This document shows positions 8,628-17,868 of a stretch of 64,000 nucleotides of DNA, in pieces. The position numbers and the translations under genes are program-made. The notes under the pieces are model-generated. The model saw only the letters and a list, made by a program, of their open reading frames with translations, was not told the DNA's origin and searched no databases. Source of the stretch: an uncultured Sphingomonadaceae bacterium (GTDB taxonomy: Bacteria > Pseudomonadota > Alphaproteobacteria > Sphingomonadales > Sphingomonadaceae). The stretch is taken from contig CANMBD010000004.1 of NCBI GenBank assembly GCA_947495985.1, positions 291,642 to 355,641 on the forward strand. Direction: 5' to 3'. Positions within the stretch are counted from its first letter, which is position 1. Every line of letters begins with the position of its first letter.

Positions 8628-10186
8628 TATTCTGCCTCCATCGTCTGGATGGTGATGATCTCGGTATTGCGTGTGAACTTTCTGGACCGACCAAATTTGC
8701 GCAGCTCTTTTGCAATCGCACGGGTCATGTCCGGGGGAGCAAAGGCGATATGGGTCGCCTTCCACTTGCGGATAAGCGCGCGCCGTTCGGACTGGTTGGT
8801 ATCTGCGTCAAAAAACTTGTCGGTCGCCGCCTGTCTTTCAAACAGGCTGGGTGCCACAGGTTCCGGCCGGGGTATGGAAACGACACGGTGGCCAGTCGAT
8901 TGCAGCGGATAGACAATATTCTTGGTCGCAAAAGAGACAGACCCGATTGGTAAATGCGCCTGCATTTCATCCACGGACGGGATCATCCGGCCATGCGATG
9001 CGCGCGTAACAAATTCCATCTGTCGCGGCATCGACGCGATATACATGCTGAATCCGATAAAAATAATTCCGGCGGTTGTCAGTATGCCGCGCATTGCCGG
9101 GCTGGTTTTCCTGAAGAAGCTTGAAGAAACAGCGGCCCATGCCAGTGCCAGTTGCAGATATAATATAATCGCCGGCGGGAACCGGTGCGCGATCGACATA
9201 TCGAGTGCTACGAGGAGAAAATAGGCCGATGTGAAAAACAGTACCGGGGCCAGAATGTCCCAGCGAACACGACCGGTTTTGGCATCACGGAAACCAAGAA
9301 TTCCCAATATTGTCGGAGCCGCCATGAGGATGAGGTAGGATATCGTCGTCATTTCCTTTGCATCGGATTCCCAGCGAGGATCGGATGCCGAAAGAACCAC
9401 GTCCAGCGGACTGAAATAGGGCCATATCAACGAGAGCAGTCCGCCAACAAAAAGCGCGGCCAAAAGAGTGATCTTCCGATCCATCGCGGCGGCTTTGTGA
9501 AATAATATGAAGCTGCCTGTACCCGCCAGCATGATAAAGGCACTGAACTGGTGCGTTATGACGATCGTGGCGGTCAATACGGCCAGTAGCGCCAGGTTGA
9601 GGCGATAAAACCGATCTTCCTCAAGTGCGAAGAGACACAGGAACCAGCTGAACATGCCCAAAACCAGTGCCTGCGTGGCCGGATAACCGCCGCTGCTGAT
9701 GAAGGTTGCGAAGTTGTGAAAACCGGCATGACCACGCTGAGCGCCCCAGGCAAACAGCAAAATGGTCAGTAATATGGCTGGTGCCCATTCCGTTTTGTAA
9801 TAACGCCGTGCGAACAGCCAGGTGACGGCACAAAATGCGACGCACATAGCCGCGCCCATGAAACTGAAAAGAGCCCAGGGGACGATACCCAAAGATTGCC
9901 CGACCATGGCAGTCAGTATGTTCAATGGTGTATAATAGCGCGACGGTTCATCGGTTGGCAGATGGGGATTGGATGGATCCAAAGGAGAAGCCATCAGCTC
10001 CCTGAGGACAGCAAGATGATGCCATGTATCGCGTCCAGGATGCTCAAATCCAAACGGATCAAACAGATAATAGCCGATCATGACCGCGAAATATGCCAAG
10101 CATAAAAGCAGGTAAGCACGGCCGGAACTCAAACTTTTAAGCGACATGTTCAAGCGTCCAGGCGCAATGATATTGGCGTTTTCCAT
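8627..10186 (-). CDS. Polytopic membrane protein, GT-C glycosyltransferase-like
   Basis: A 519-aa protein with about ten to twelve membrane segments over residues 22-390, then a soluble C-terminal domain of about 130 aa. After the first helix comes an acidic loop (DPFGFEHPGRDTWHH, about 43-57), as in GT-C enzymes that take sugars from polyprenyl phosphate and work in the periplasm. I recognise no named family, so the call rests on topology and on its place at the head of the cassette. Downstream genes overlap by 1, 11 and 4 nt, so all four are probably made together. Confidence 0.65.
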   Translation of the reverse strand: MENANIIAPGRLNMSLKSLSSGRAYLLLCLAYFAVMIGYYLFDPFGFEHPGRDTWHHLAVLRELMASPLDPSNPHLPTDEPSRYYTPLNILTAMVGQSLGIVPWALFSFMGAAMCVAFCAVTWLFARRYYKTEWAPAILLTILLFAWGAQRGHAGFHNFATFISSGGYPATQALVLGMFSWFLCLFALEEDRFYRLNLALLAVLTATIVITHQFSAFIMLAGTGSFILFHKAAAMDRKITLLAALFVGGLLSLIWPYFSPLDVVLSASDPRWESDAKEMTTISYLILMAAPTILGILGFRDAKTGRVRWDILAPVLFFTSAYFLLVALDMSIAHRFPPAIILYLQLALAWAAVSSSFFRKTSPAMRGILTTAGIIFIGFSMYIASMPRQMEFVTRASHGRMIPSVDEMQAHLPIGSVSFATKNIVYPLQSTGHRVVSIPRPEPVAPSLFERQAATDKFFDADTNQSERRALIRKWKATHIAFAPPDMTRAIAKELRKFGRSRKFTRNTEIITIQTMEAE

Positions 10187-10309
10187 GGCCGGACATCTAT
10201 GATCTTAATGGTTAATTTTTGGTTTCAGGCGGTCCGAAAATATAGTTTACGGAGAATTAACTTTTGATGCTGTAAACCACTTTTAAATATAGAAAATGCT
10301 GGAGCATCC

Positions 10310-11059
10310 ATGACCAAGACCATGAACGAATCACCATCATCAATATCGCTGGAACGACTCGTCCCCGGTACCCTTACCGATGATGATGCCACCGGGCAGG
10401 AAACTCTTGAGCTGCATATGGCGCGCTATCGTTTTGCGACCGGCTTTGTAAAAGGCGGCCGGGTGCTCGATTGCGCCTGCGGCGTCGGTTACGGCACAGC
10501 CATTCTGGCTCAGGCAGAAAACAAACCTTCGGAAGTGCTTGGTGTCGATATCGATCCCAAGGCAGCCAATTATGCTTCGGAATCTTACGCTTCAGAGACC
10601 GTTTCCTTCAAACAGGGAGATGGATGCGCATTAAAGGATGATCAGGGTTTTGATACGATTGTGTCGCTGGAAACGGTGGAACATGTTCCCGATCCTATGG
10701 CTTTGCTGGCTAATTTCGCCAATTTGCTTCGGCCCGGCGGAAAACTGATCGCTTCGGTTCCGGTTACACCGTCGGTGGACGTTAATCCGTATCACCTTCA
10801 TGATTTCACCAAAGCATCCTTCCGGAAGTTCGGAGCTGAATTGGGTCTGAAAGAAATTGACGCCATGGATCAGGTACAACCGTTCAGCCCCTTCAAGATT
10901 GTCAGCGGCAACGAGGCGCGACTTGATGACATGCGCAAAAACCTTATCGGCTATTATCTGTCTCATCCAAAAGCAGTGTACAGCCGCATCCGGTCGACAC
11001 TTGTTGACGGTTTTTGCAACAAATATCTTACTGTTGTTTGGCAGAAGCCGTTGAAATAA
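10310..11059 (+). CDS. Class I SAM-dependent methyltransferase
   Basis: A 249-aa protein with a Rossmann-type SAM site: motif I VLDCACGVGYGTAIL (about 54-68), the acidic end of strand 2 (VLGVDIDP), and a post-I block FDTIVSLETVEHVPDP. This pattern fits the Methyltransf_11/UbiE-like group often found in polysaccharide loci. GGAG lies 6 nt upstream of the ATG. It diverges from the GT-C cassette across 123 nt. A sugar or lipid-linked glycan substrate is inferred from position only. Confidence 0.85.
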   Translation: MTKTMNESPSSISLERLVPGTLTDDDATGQETLELHMARYRFATGFVKGGRVLDCACGVGYGTAILAQAENKPSEVLGVDIDPKAANYASESYASETVSFKQGDGCALKDDQGFDTIVSLETVEHVPDPMALLANFANLLRPGGKLIASVPVTPSVDVNPYHLHDFTKASFRKFGAELGLKEIDAMDQVQPFSPFKIVSGNEARLDDMRKNLIGYYLSHPKAVYSRIRSTLVDGFCNKYLTVVWQKPLK

Positions 11060-11328
11060 AAGGTCCAAAAGCCAAGGCCCTGCAGATATCGGGCATTATC
11101 GCTGGCGTTGTTGCATCCTGCTTGTCTGCTGTGCCTGTCTGATCAAGATAGTAAGCGGATAGAATATCAAAAATTCGTTCGCGATCTTGAATATGCAGCT
11201 TTGTAACGCGCAAAAGCCCGGCCATTGATTCTAAAAAAAACGCAATAGCACCAAAAACCGCGCAGTTGTTCATTGACGGTTATGAGTCGCTTCGCCAAGT
11301 GGCTCTTATGGAATGGTTGGAAATAAAA

Positions 11329-11691
11329 ATGTGGCTCGAGAGTTCTACCGGGCTCGATCGAGATGCGCTTCATATATATGGCGCGGTCTTTATTCAATTT
11401 TGCGTAGCGTTGGTTTTTCGCAGGTCGCTGGCGAGCCCCTGGCCTTGGATTGCGGTTCTTATCGTGGCGATTGCCAATGAATATGTTGACTATCAGGGCG
11501 TTGGTGAAAGCCAGGCGTCAATCGCTGTTTACCGAGCAGAAGGCTATAAGGACCTTTGGAACACCATGATGGTTCCAACGGCACTGATGCTCATTGCGCG
11601 TTTCTGGCCCGGATGGATGATCGGCAAATCTACGCAATCAAAGGGAAAAGGCATTTATACCGACAAGCTTCAATCAGAGACCGGTATTTAA
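11329..11691 (+). CDS. Small membrane protein of unknown function
   Basis: A 120-aa product with two or three hydrophobic segments (around IYGAVFIQFCVALVF, WPWIAVLIVAIA and the region near MMVPTALMLIARF). I do not recognise the family with certainty. I prefer ATG 11329 because TTGGA precedes it at fair spacing; in-frame starts also exist at 11266 and 11308. The stop overlaps the convergent manC stop (TTAA). It lies within the polysaccharide region but has no demonstrable link to it. The preceding 11060-11328 holds no gene I can support. Confidence 0.6.
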   Translation: MWLESSTGLDRDALHIYGAVFIQFCVALVFRRSLASPWPWIAVLIVAIANEYVDYQGVGESQASIAVYRAEGYKDLWNTMMVPTALMLIARFWPGWMIGKSTQSKGKGIYTDKLQSETGI

Positions 11692-12755
11692 TCGTTCTTT
11701 TGTCGCTCACTGACGATCTTTCTGACATTTTGTGACTGGCCCCTAGGCATGATCAACACCTTATCCCCGCTGGCTACTATGATCAGATCATTTACACCAA
11801 GCGTTACAACCTCGATCCCATCGGTATGAATTAGGTTGTCCTTTGCGTCGATCGCCAAAACATCGCCAGTGGTTACGTTGGATTGGTCATCTGAAGCACT
11901 AATCTTAAACAGAGAATCCCAGCTGCCGACATCGGACCAACCGGGATTTACCGGGGTAACGGCGACTTTCTCGGCTTTTTCCATAACGGCATAGTCGATG
12001 GAATCGGAAGGAGCGCGCGAAAAGCTGCCTTCATTCGGACTTGTCTGACTTTCATCTTTATGTGCCTGTCTCATGGCATTTTGCGCCGCTTCCAGCATTT
12101 CTGGCGCATGGTCTCCCAGAGCTTGCAAATAGGTATCGGCCCTGAACAGAAAGATACCGGCATTCCAGAAATGATCGCCGCTGGCGAGCATTTTTTCGGC
12201 ATTTTCGCGGTTCGGCTTTTCAACAAATTTTTGTGCGGCAAAGCTATTGGTACTGCCGAAAATCGGTTCGCCCTGCCGGATATAGCCATAGCCGGTTTCA
12301 GGGCCGTCGGGTTCGATGCCGAAAGTCACCAGCCACCGTGCTTTTGCCAGGGGCAGTGACTGTCTGACAGCATCATGAAACGCCGCCACGTTCTTGATGA
12401 TATGGTCACTGGGCATTACAAGTATCGGGCTTTGCGGATTTTCGCAGGCAAGGGCGGCCAATGCGATTGCTGGCGCGGTATTTCTCGCGCAGGGTTCGAG
12501 TATATGAACGGCCGCTGTCGCGCCAATTTCGTCCATTTGTTCTTCAACGAGCGCTGCATGTTTGGCACCACCAACGATCATTGGTGATCCAAACAAACCA
12601 GGTTCCTGACATCTCTCCAATGTCATCTGGAACATGCTGAGTGGACCGGTCAGGTTCAAAAACTGCTTGGGCCGATCGTCTGTGGATAGCGGCCAGAGAC
12701 GTGTGCCCGAGCCGCCGGACAAAATTACCGGGGTGATGAGATCATTCTTGCTCAT
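11688..12755 (-). CDS. manC: Mannose-1-phosphate guanylyltransferase
   Basis: Makes GDP-mannose from mannose-1-phosphate and GTP. The 355-aa protein has the nucleotidyltransferase signature LSGGSGTRLWPLS at residues 13-25 and the conserved FVEKPNRENAEK. It is the short single-function form, without the phosphomannose-isomerase domain that many ManC proteins carry. The separate manA gene 10 nt upstream supplies that activity. Together they take fructose-6-phosphate towards GDP-mannose (a phosphomannomutase is needed but not seen here). Confidence 0.93.
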   Translation of the reverse strand: MSKNDLITPVILSGGSGTRLWPLSTDDRPKQFLNLTGPLSMFQMTLERCQEPGLFGSPMIVGGAKHAALVEEQMDEIGATAAVHILEPCARNTAPAIALAALACENPQSPILVMPSDHIIKNVAAFHDAVRQSLPLAKARWLVTFGIEPDGPETGYGYIRQGEPIFGSTNSFAAQKFVEKPNRENAEKMLASGDHFWNAGIFLFRADTYLQALGDHAPEMLEAAQNAMRQAHKDESQTSPNEGSFSRAPSDSIDYAVMEKAEKVAVTPVNPGWSDVGSWDSLFKISASDDQSNVTTGDVLAIDAKDNLIHTDGIEVVTLGVNDLIIVASGDKVLIMPRGQSQNVRKIVSERQKND

Positions 12756-12765
12756 ATTGCCGGAT

Positions 12766-13569
12766 TCATTTCATGGTAGACGCAATCAGGCATCTGATAT
12801 TTTTGGACAAATCGATTTCGGAAACTTTGGTGCAAAGTCCGCATCCCCCAGGGTCAATGGTTTTACCTCTGGCGGTTACCTTACCTTCCAGTGGCACGAC
12901 TTGCCATTCCCCTGCAACAGCAGCCGTTAATATATCGTGATCGTCGCCGACAACCTGAAACAGCCTAAAATATGGCCCATCGACCAGTTTAGCAGACCGA
13001 TCCGGCACGGTTTCACGATAGTTTTTCATATCATAGGGGGCCGGTGTCGCTACCGATATAGCGTCCTCCAGATGCAGTTCGCGCGGTCGTCCATAATCGT
13101 AAAGCCGATAGGTGATATCAGCATTTTGTTGCACTTCAATCAGCTGAATTCCGGGTCCAATCGCGTGGATAGTTCCAGCAGGCACATAGAACAGATCGCC
13201 CGGTTTAACTGGTCTCCAGTCAATCAGCTGTTCAATTTGGCCGCAAGCAACCGCTGCGTGCAATTTGGTCGGGCTGACCTCTTTGGTCAGTCCGATGCCC
13301 AGAACCGCATCCGGTTTGGCATCCAGTATGTACCAGCATTCCTCTTTGCCGGCAGGTAAGCCTTGCCGCCGCGCCTGACGATCATTCGGGTGCACCTGAA
13401 TGGAGAGCTTTTCGCTGGTGAATAGATATTTGACCAAGAGGGCCGGCGTTATAGCTTTGGGCGGCGCAAACCAGATTTCGCCAACTTTTTCCTTTTGCTC
13501 TCCGCCAAACACCTTGGGCAGCACTAACTGCCCCCATGGTTTTTTGACCTTTTTCTGTCTCAGTTTCAT
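12766..13569 (-). CDS. manA: Mannose-6-phosphate isomerase, class I
   Basis: Interconverts fructose-6-phosphate and mannose-6-phosphate. The 267-aa cupin-fold protein has the zinc-site motif QVHPNDRQA and the later block VPAGTIHAIGPGIQLIEVQQ typical of type I isomerases. The short length matches the bacterial ManA branch. It sits between ugd and manC on the same strand with gaps of 17 and 10 nt, so the three form one nucleotide-sugar operon. Confidence 0.9.
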   Translation of the reverse strand: MKLRQKKVKKPWGQLVLPKVFGGEQKEKVGEIWFAPPKAITPALLVKYLFTSEKLSIQVHPNDRQARRQGLPAGKEECWYILDAKPDAVLGIGLTKEVSPTKLHAAVACGQIEQLIDWRPVKPGDLFYVPAGTIHAIGPGIQLIEVQQNADITYRLYDYGRPRELHLEDAISVATPAPYDMKNYRETVPDRSAKLVDGPYFRLFQVVGDDHDILTAAVAGEWQVVPLEGKVTARGKTIDPGGCGLCTKVSEIDLSKNIRCLIASTMK

Positions 13570-13586
13570 ATGCTGCCCATGGGCCG

Positions 13587-14891
13587 TCAGCTACGGCCGA
13601 TGCCTGTATATTCCAGCCCGCTTTTGCCGACATCGGCAGGATGATATATATTTCGTAAATCAACCAGCACTTTGCCGGTCATCAAAGAAGACAATCTGTT
13701 GAGATCAAGCGCGCGAAACGCATCCCATTCGGTTACGATCACAACAGCATCGGCATCAGTTGCCGCTTCATAGCTGCTTTCTGTCATTGTTACATCCGGC
13801 ATAATTTCTGTTGCTATTTCCATGCCTTCAGGATCATAGGCGCTGACCTGAGCGCCAGCGTCAATAAGAGTCTGGGCAATGGCAATAGATGGCGCATCAC
13901 GCATGTCATCCGTATTGGGTTTGAATGTCAGGCCCAGCAGCGCCACTTTTTTGTCGCGGGCTTCTCCGCCAAGCGCCTGGATCACCTTTCGGCCCATGGC
14001 GCGTTTGCGCTGGTCGTTTACCTGAACGACGGCTTCGACAATCCGCACCGGACTTTCATTGTCCTGAGCGGTTTTCAGCAACGCCAGGGTGTCTTTTGGA
14101 AAACAGCTACCGCCATAGCCAGGCCCGGCGTGGAGAAATTTAGCACCGATCCGGTTGTCCAGCCCAATACCGCGAGAGACTTCCTGCACGTCCGCTCCTA
14201 CTTTCTCACAAAGATCGGCAATCTCATTGATGAACGTAATTTTGGTGGCCAGAAAGGCATTGGCAGCATATTTGGTCAATTCTGCGGTCCGGCGGCCGGT
14301 GAAAAGGATCGGCGATTCATTGAGAAATAGCGGCCGGTAAATCTCACTCATGACATCTTTGGCCCATTCGGCTTCAGCACCAATCACAATGCGATCAGGT
14401 CGTTTGAAATCATTAATGGCCGCACCCTCCCGAAGAAATTCGGGATTGGATACCACAGCAAACTGATCGGCATTGAGCTTTTTCGATAATATCAGTTCAA
14501 CCTCGTCTCCTGTTCCAACGGGCACAGTGGACTTGGTGACGACGACGGTTGGCTTGGTAATGGAATCGGCAATTTCTTCGCTCGCCGCATGAACATAGCT
14601 TAGGTCGGCATGACCGTCACCGCGCCGCGATGGTGTGCCAACAGCAATAAACACGGCATCGCAATCCTTGACTGATTCTTTGAGGTCGCCTGAAAAGGAC
14701 AGCCGTCCGCCGGCGACGTTGCGCTCGACCAGGCTGGCAAGTCCAGGTTCAAAAATGGGCATGATATTTTGTTCAAGCTTTTCAATTTTACGCGGATCCT
14801 TGTCCACGCAGATGACTTCATGCCCAAAATCGGCAAAACATGCGCCAGAAACCAAGCCGACATAGCCGGAACCGATCATTGCAATTTTCAT
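13587..14891 (-). CDS. ugd: UDP-glucose 6-dehydrogenase
   Basis: Oxidises UDP-glucose to UDP-glucuronate in two NAD+-linked steps. The 434-aa protein opens with the Rossmann motif GSGYVGLVSG. It carries the catalytic Cys in GPGYGGSCFPKD and the C-terminal UDP-binding domain (LGLTFKPNTDDMRDAPS). It is the first gene of the ugd-manA-manC unit and diverges from the CapD-type gene across 330 nt. Confidence 0.95.
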   Translation of the reverse strand: MKIAMIGSGYVGLVSGACFADFGHEVICVDKDPRKIEKLEQNIMPIFEPGLASLVERNVAGGRLSFSGDLKESVKDCDAVFIAVGTPSRRGDGHADLSYVHAASEEIADSITKPTVVVTKSTVPVGTGDEVELILSKKLNADQFAVVSNPEFLREGAAINDFKRPDRIVIGAEAEWAKDVMSEIYRPLFLNESPILFTGRRTAELTKYAANAFLATKITFINEIADLCEKVGADVQEVSRGIGLDNRIGAKFLHAGPGYGGSCFPKDTLALLKTAQDNESPVRIVEAVVQVNDQRKRAMGRKVIQALGGEARDKKVALLGLTFKPNTDDMRDAPSIAIAQTLIDAGAQVSAYDPEGMEIATEIMPDVTMTESSYEAATDADAVVIVTEWDAFRALDLNRLSSLMTGKVLVDLRNIYHPADVGKSGLEYTGIGRS

Positions 14892-15221
14892 ATTTATCCT
14901 TTGGCGTGATTGATATTGAGTGGGTTATGACACCGTATGCCCGTTTCTCTGGCCCGTTCAGGAATGCTGGTCAAGCATGGCTGCTTATTCCGACCGCTTT
15001 AAGGTGCGTTCTGTCTTTATGTTACTGGGTTCAAGTAAGAATTGTGAGTTAGCTTGCATAAATGCCTCAGCTGGCTGATATACCAATTCGACCTGCGAAA
15101 TCGAAATATTTGGAAAATACTGTGAAGTCGTTTAATGGAAAATAGTCGCTTTTGACGCAGCGGTTCAACTAGTTCAGGATTTAGTAAAATCGAAACCATA
15201 ACCGCCCTTGCCACCGCCATC
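14892..15221. other. Divergent intergenic region, ugd | CapD-type gene
   Basis: A 330-nt gap between divergent polysaccharide genes. It should contain both promoters. I see no convincing -35/-10 pair, no long repeat and no coding sequence. Confidence 0.5.
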
Positions 15222-17105
15222 TTGGAGCGAATAGCAAATATTTCGCGCCGACAGAAACAGGCTATCGTTCTGGTCCTGGATATGATCCTATGCGTTCAGT
15301 CGATATGGATAGCCTATTCGCTACGCGTGGGAGTCTGGATATACTGGGATCTGGCAATTCAAAAAGTAGTGCTTGCTGCCCTGTTGATCATGATTCCGGC
15401 ATTTTACGTGGTCGGTGTTTACAATGCGATTTTCCGCTATGCGGGCTCTGGCATGATGAAGACATTGGTGCGGGCTTTTGCAGCCTACGGCGTGCCAATG
15501 GTGATCATCTTTTCGGTTATCGGGATTGCCGGTGTTCCGCGGACTATAGGTGTTATTCAGCCCATTATTTTCTTTATGATGGTTGGTTTTTCACGTGTTA
15601 CCGCACGTTATCTGATGGTGGATATATTAGGGCGCAACCGTTTTGGCGGTCAGGTAAAAACGGTGATCATCTATGGTGCGGGTAATGCGGGTCAGCAACT
15701 GGCATCATCCATGCGTTCCGAACCCGGAATGAGATTGCGCGGCTATGTTGATGATGACCGGCGTCTGGATGGTCAAAAGCTGGACGGCGATAAGGTTTTC
15801 TGGAGCGGTGACCTGCCGGAAATAATCAACAGATATGCTGTCACTGACATCCTGCTCGCTCTTCCGAACATCTCCCGGAAAAAAAGACGGACGATTGTTG
15901 ATCAAATCCAGAAGTTCAAGGTCCATGTCCAGACCCTTCCAAACATGAAAGATATCATAGACGGTCAAGTGTCATTCAACGATATTCGTGAGCTGGATAT
16001 CGAAGACCTGCTTGGCCGAGAAACGGTTCCGCCGAATGAACTGCTGTTCGGCCGTACAATAGTTGGTAAGACTGTAATGGTAACCGGAGCCGGAGGCTCT
16101 ATTGGTAGCGAGCTTTGCCGGCAAATTGCAAAATCCGGGGCACGCCAGCTCATATTGTTCGAGCTGTCGGAGTTTTCGCTCTACGCTATTGAAAAGGAGC
16201 TCAAAAACTATTTCGAGCAACGTGGCTCTGACAATATGGAAATCATTCCTGTGCTGGGGTCAGCGATCGATACGAATCGTGTGGAGGAAGTCCTTGCATT
16301 CTGGCGACCTGATACAATTTTTCACGCTGCAGCTTACAAGCATGTACCGTTGGTGGAAGCCAACCCAGTCGAAGGTACAAGAAACAACATATTGGGAACT
16401 TATGAGGTTGCTCACGCGGCCCATCTGGCGAAAGTCAGTGACTTTATCTTGATCAGCACGGACAAGGCGGTTCGTCCCACTAATGTCATGGGCGCGACGA
16501 AACGCGGTGCTGAACAGATTGTGCAGGCGCTTGCGGATATCAGTGAAACCAGGTTTTCCATGGTCCGCTTCGGCAATGTCCTGGGATCCAGCGGTTCGGT
16601 CGTTCCCTTGTTCCGGCAACAGATTGAAACCGGCGGGCCGATCACTCTTACCCACCGCGATGTGACCCGGTATTTTATGACAATTCCGGAAGCGGCACAG
16701 CTGGTGATTCAGGCTGGTGGAATGGCCAAGGGTGGAGAGGTTTTTGTGCTGGACATGGGCAAATCGGTCAGGATCATGGATTTGGCAAAGACCATGGTCC
16801 AACTATCCGGTTTGACTATTCGTGATGATGCTGATCCGGACGGAGATATCGAAATTGAGGAAGTAGGCTTACGGCCTGGCGAGAAGCTTTATGAAGAGTT
16901 GATTATCGGCAATGATCCAAAGCCAACTGTTCATAACCGGATCATGATGGCCCATGAGAGTCATCTGGCAGAGGCCGATCTGGATCAACTGCTGAATAGT
17001 ATCAGGCAATGTCGTACGTCCGATGAGATAATAGCACTTTTGAAAATGCTGGTTCCGGAATTTGAACATGAACGGGACAATATGAAAGTCGAAAAAGCGT
17101 CCTGA
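15222..17105 (+). CDS. CapD/PglF-type nucleotide-sugar 4,6-dehydratase, membrane-bound
   Basis: Modifies UDP-GlcNAc-type sugars for surface polysaccharide. The 627-aa protein has four N-terminal membrane helices (about 13-130) and a first Rossmann domain (IIYGAGNAGQQLA). The catalytic SDR domain begins at VTGAGGSIGSELCR (about 287), followed by FHAAAYKHVPL and STDKAVRPTNVMGATKR. The usual SDR Tyr is replaced by Met in the MxxxK site, as is normal for this inverting or membrane-type subfamily. The apparent start is TTG 15222 with no good SD, so the true start may be slightly downstream. Confidence 0.9.
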   Translation: MERIANISRRQKQAIVLVLDMILCVQSIWIAYSLRVGVWIYWDLAIQKVVLAALLIMIPAFYVVGVYNAIFRYAGSGMMKTLVRAFAAYGVPMVIIFSVIGIAGVPRTIGVIQPIIFFMMVGFSRVTARYLMVDILGRNRFGGQVKTVIIYGAGNAGQQLASSMRSEPGMRLRGYVDDDRRLDGQKLDGDKVFWSGDLPEIINRYAVTDILLALPNISRKKRRTIVDQIQKFKVHVQTLPNMKDIIDGQVSFNDIRELDIEDLLGRETVPPNELLFGRTIVGKTVMVTGAGGSIGSELCRQIAKSGARQLILFELSEFSLYAIEKELKNYFEQRGSDNMEIIPVLGSAIDTNRVEEVLAFWRPDTIFHAAAYKHVPLVEANPVEGTRNNILGTYEVAHAAHLAKVSDFILISTDKAVRPTNVMGATKRGAEQIVQALADISETRFSMVRFGNVLGSSGSVVPLFRQQIETGGPITLTHRDVTRYFMTIPEAAQLVIQAGGMAKGGEVFVLDMGKSVRIMDLAKTMVQLSGLTIRDDADPDGDIEIEEVGLRPGEKLYEELIIGNDPKPTVHNRIMMAHESHLAEADLDQLLNSIRQCRTSDEIIALLKMLVPEFEHERDNMKVEKAS

Positions 17106-17139
17106 AATTTGTGCAGATATTCATGCATCGTTGCAAGTT

Positions 17140-17868
17140 TTAGAGCTTGGCAACCAAATCCAATATTATATCCGCGTCTTGCATATGGCAGATCAACAGG
17201 TCGGGCAGATATGTGTTTTTCTGATTATATTGCAGCGCGCTGCCATTAATGCGGGAGCAGTGCAGGCCATGTGCCTGTGCCACCGCCGCTGGCGCGCAGT
17301 TGTCCCATTCATATTGACCGCCTGAATGGAGGTAAATGTCGGCCTCGCCGCGCACGATGGCCATGGCTTTGGCACCCGCTGAGCCCATGGGGACAAGCTC
17401 TGCATCGAGTATTTCCGCGACTGCCACAGCCTCTTTGGCTGGCCGGGAACGACTGACAACCATGCGGAGTTTGTGCGGGCGAACAGGCGCTGCAATCGGA
17501 GAATCGCTGCGTAAGGTAAGGCCGAGCGCCGGCAGGGAGACCGCTCCGGCTGATGGCTGTCCCTTGACCGCCAGCGCGACATGCACTGCCCAATCACTCC
17601 GCCCCTCACTATATTCGCGGGTGCCGTCCACCGGATCGATTATCCAGACACGATCTTTGCCCAATCGCTCCTGCGTATCCCTGCTTTCTTCGGACAGCAA
17701 GCCATCTTCAGGGCGCAATTCGTGCAGCGCTGCCACAAGCATCTCATTTGCAGCCGTGTCTCCAGCATCGCCCAGTTCCCTACCGGTCAAATCGGAGTTG
17801 TTGCGCAGGTTCAAAAGCAGTTGGCCGGCATCTTCAGCCAGCTTTGCAGCCAATTCAGCATCCGTCAT
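17140..17868 (-). CDS. cysQ: 3'(2'),5'-bisphosphate nucleotidase
   Basis: Hydrolyses 3'-phosphoadenosine 5'-phosphate and so controls PAPS turnover. The 242-aa inositol-monophosphatase-fold protein has the metal-binding block [15 protein letters not shown] and the second Asp motif [15 protein letters not shown] near the C-terminus. I place the start at ATG 17868, which overlaps the cysNC stop by 4 nt (ATGA), rather than five codons upstream. It is the last gene of the cysD-cysNC-cysQ operon. Confidence 0.92.
   Translation of the reverse strand: MTDAELAAKLAEDAGQLLLNLRNNSDLTGRELGDAGDTAANEMLVAALHELRPEDGLLSEESRDTQERLGKDRVWIIDPVDGTREYSEGRSDWAVHVALAVKGQPSAGAVSLPALGLTLRSDSPIAAPVRPHKLRMVVSRSRPAKEAVAVAEILDAELVPMGSAGAKAMAIVRGEADIYLHSGGQYEWDNCAPAAVAQAHGLHCSRINGSALQYNQKNTYLPDLLICHMQDADIILDLVAKL

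Noticed and set aside
11028..11225. Minus-strand frame of about 65 codons between the methyltransferase and a small membrane protein
   Set aside because: It overlaps the end of the methyltransferase gene by 32 nt and has no known family or SD.
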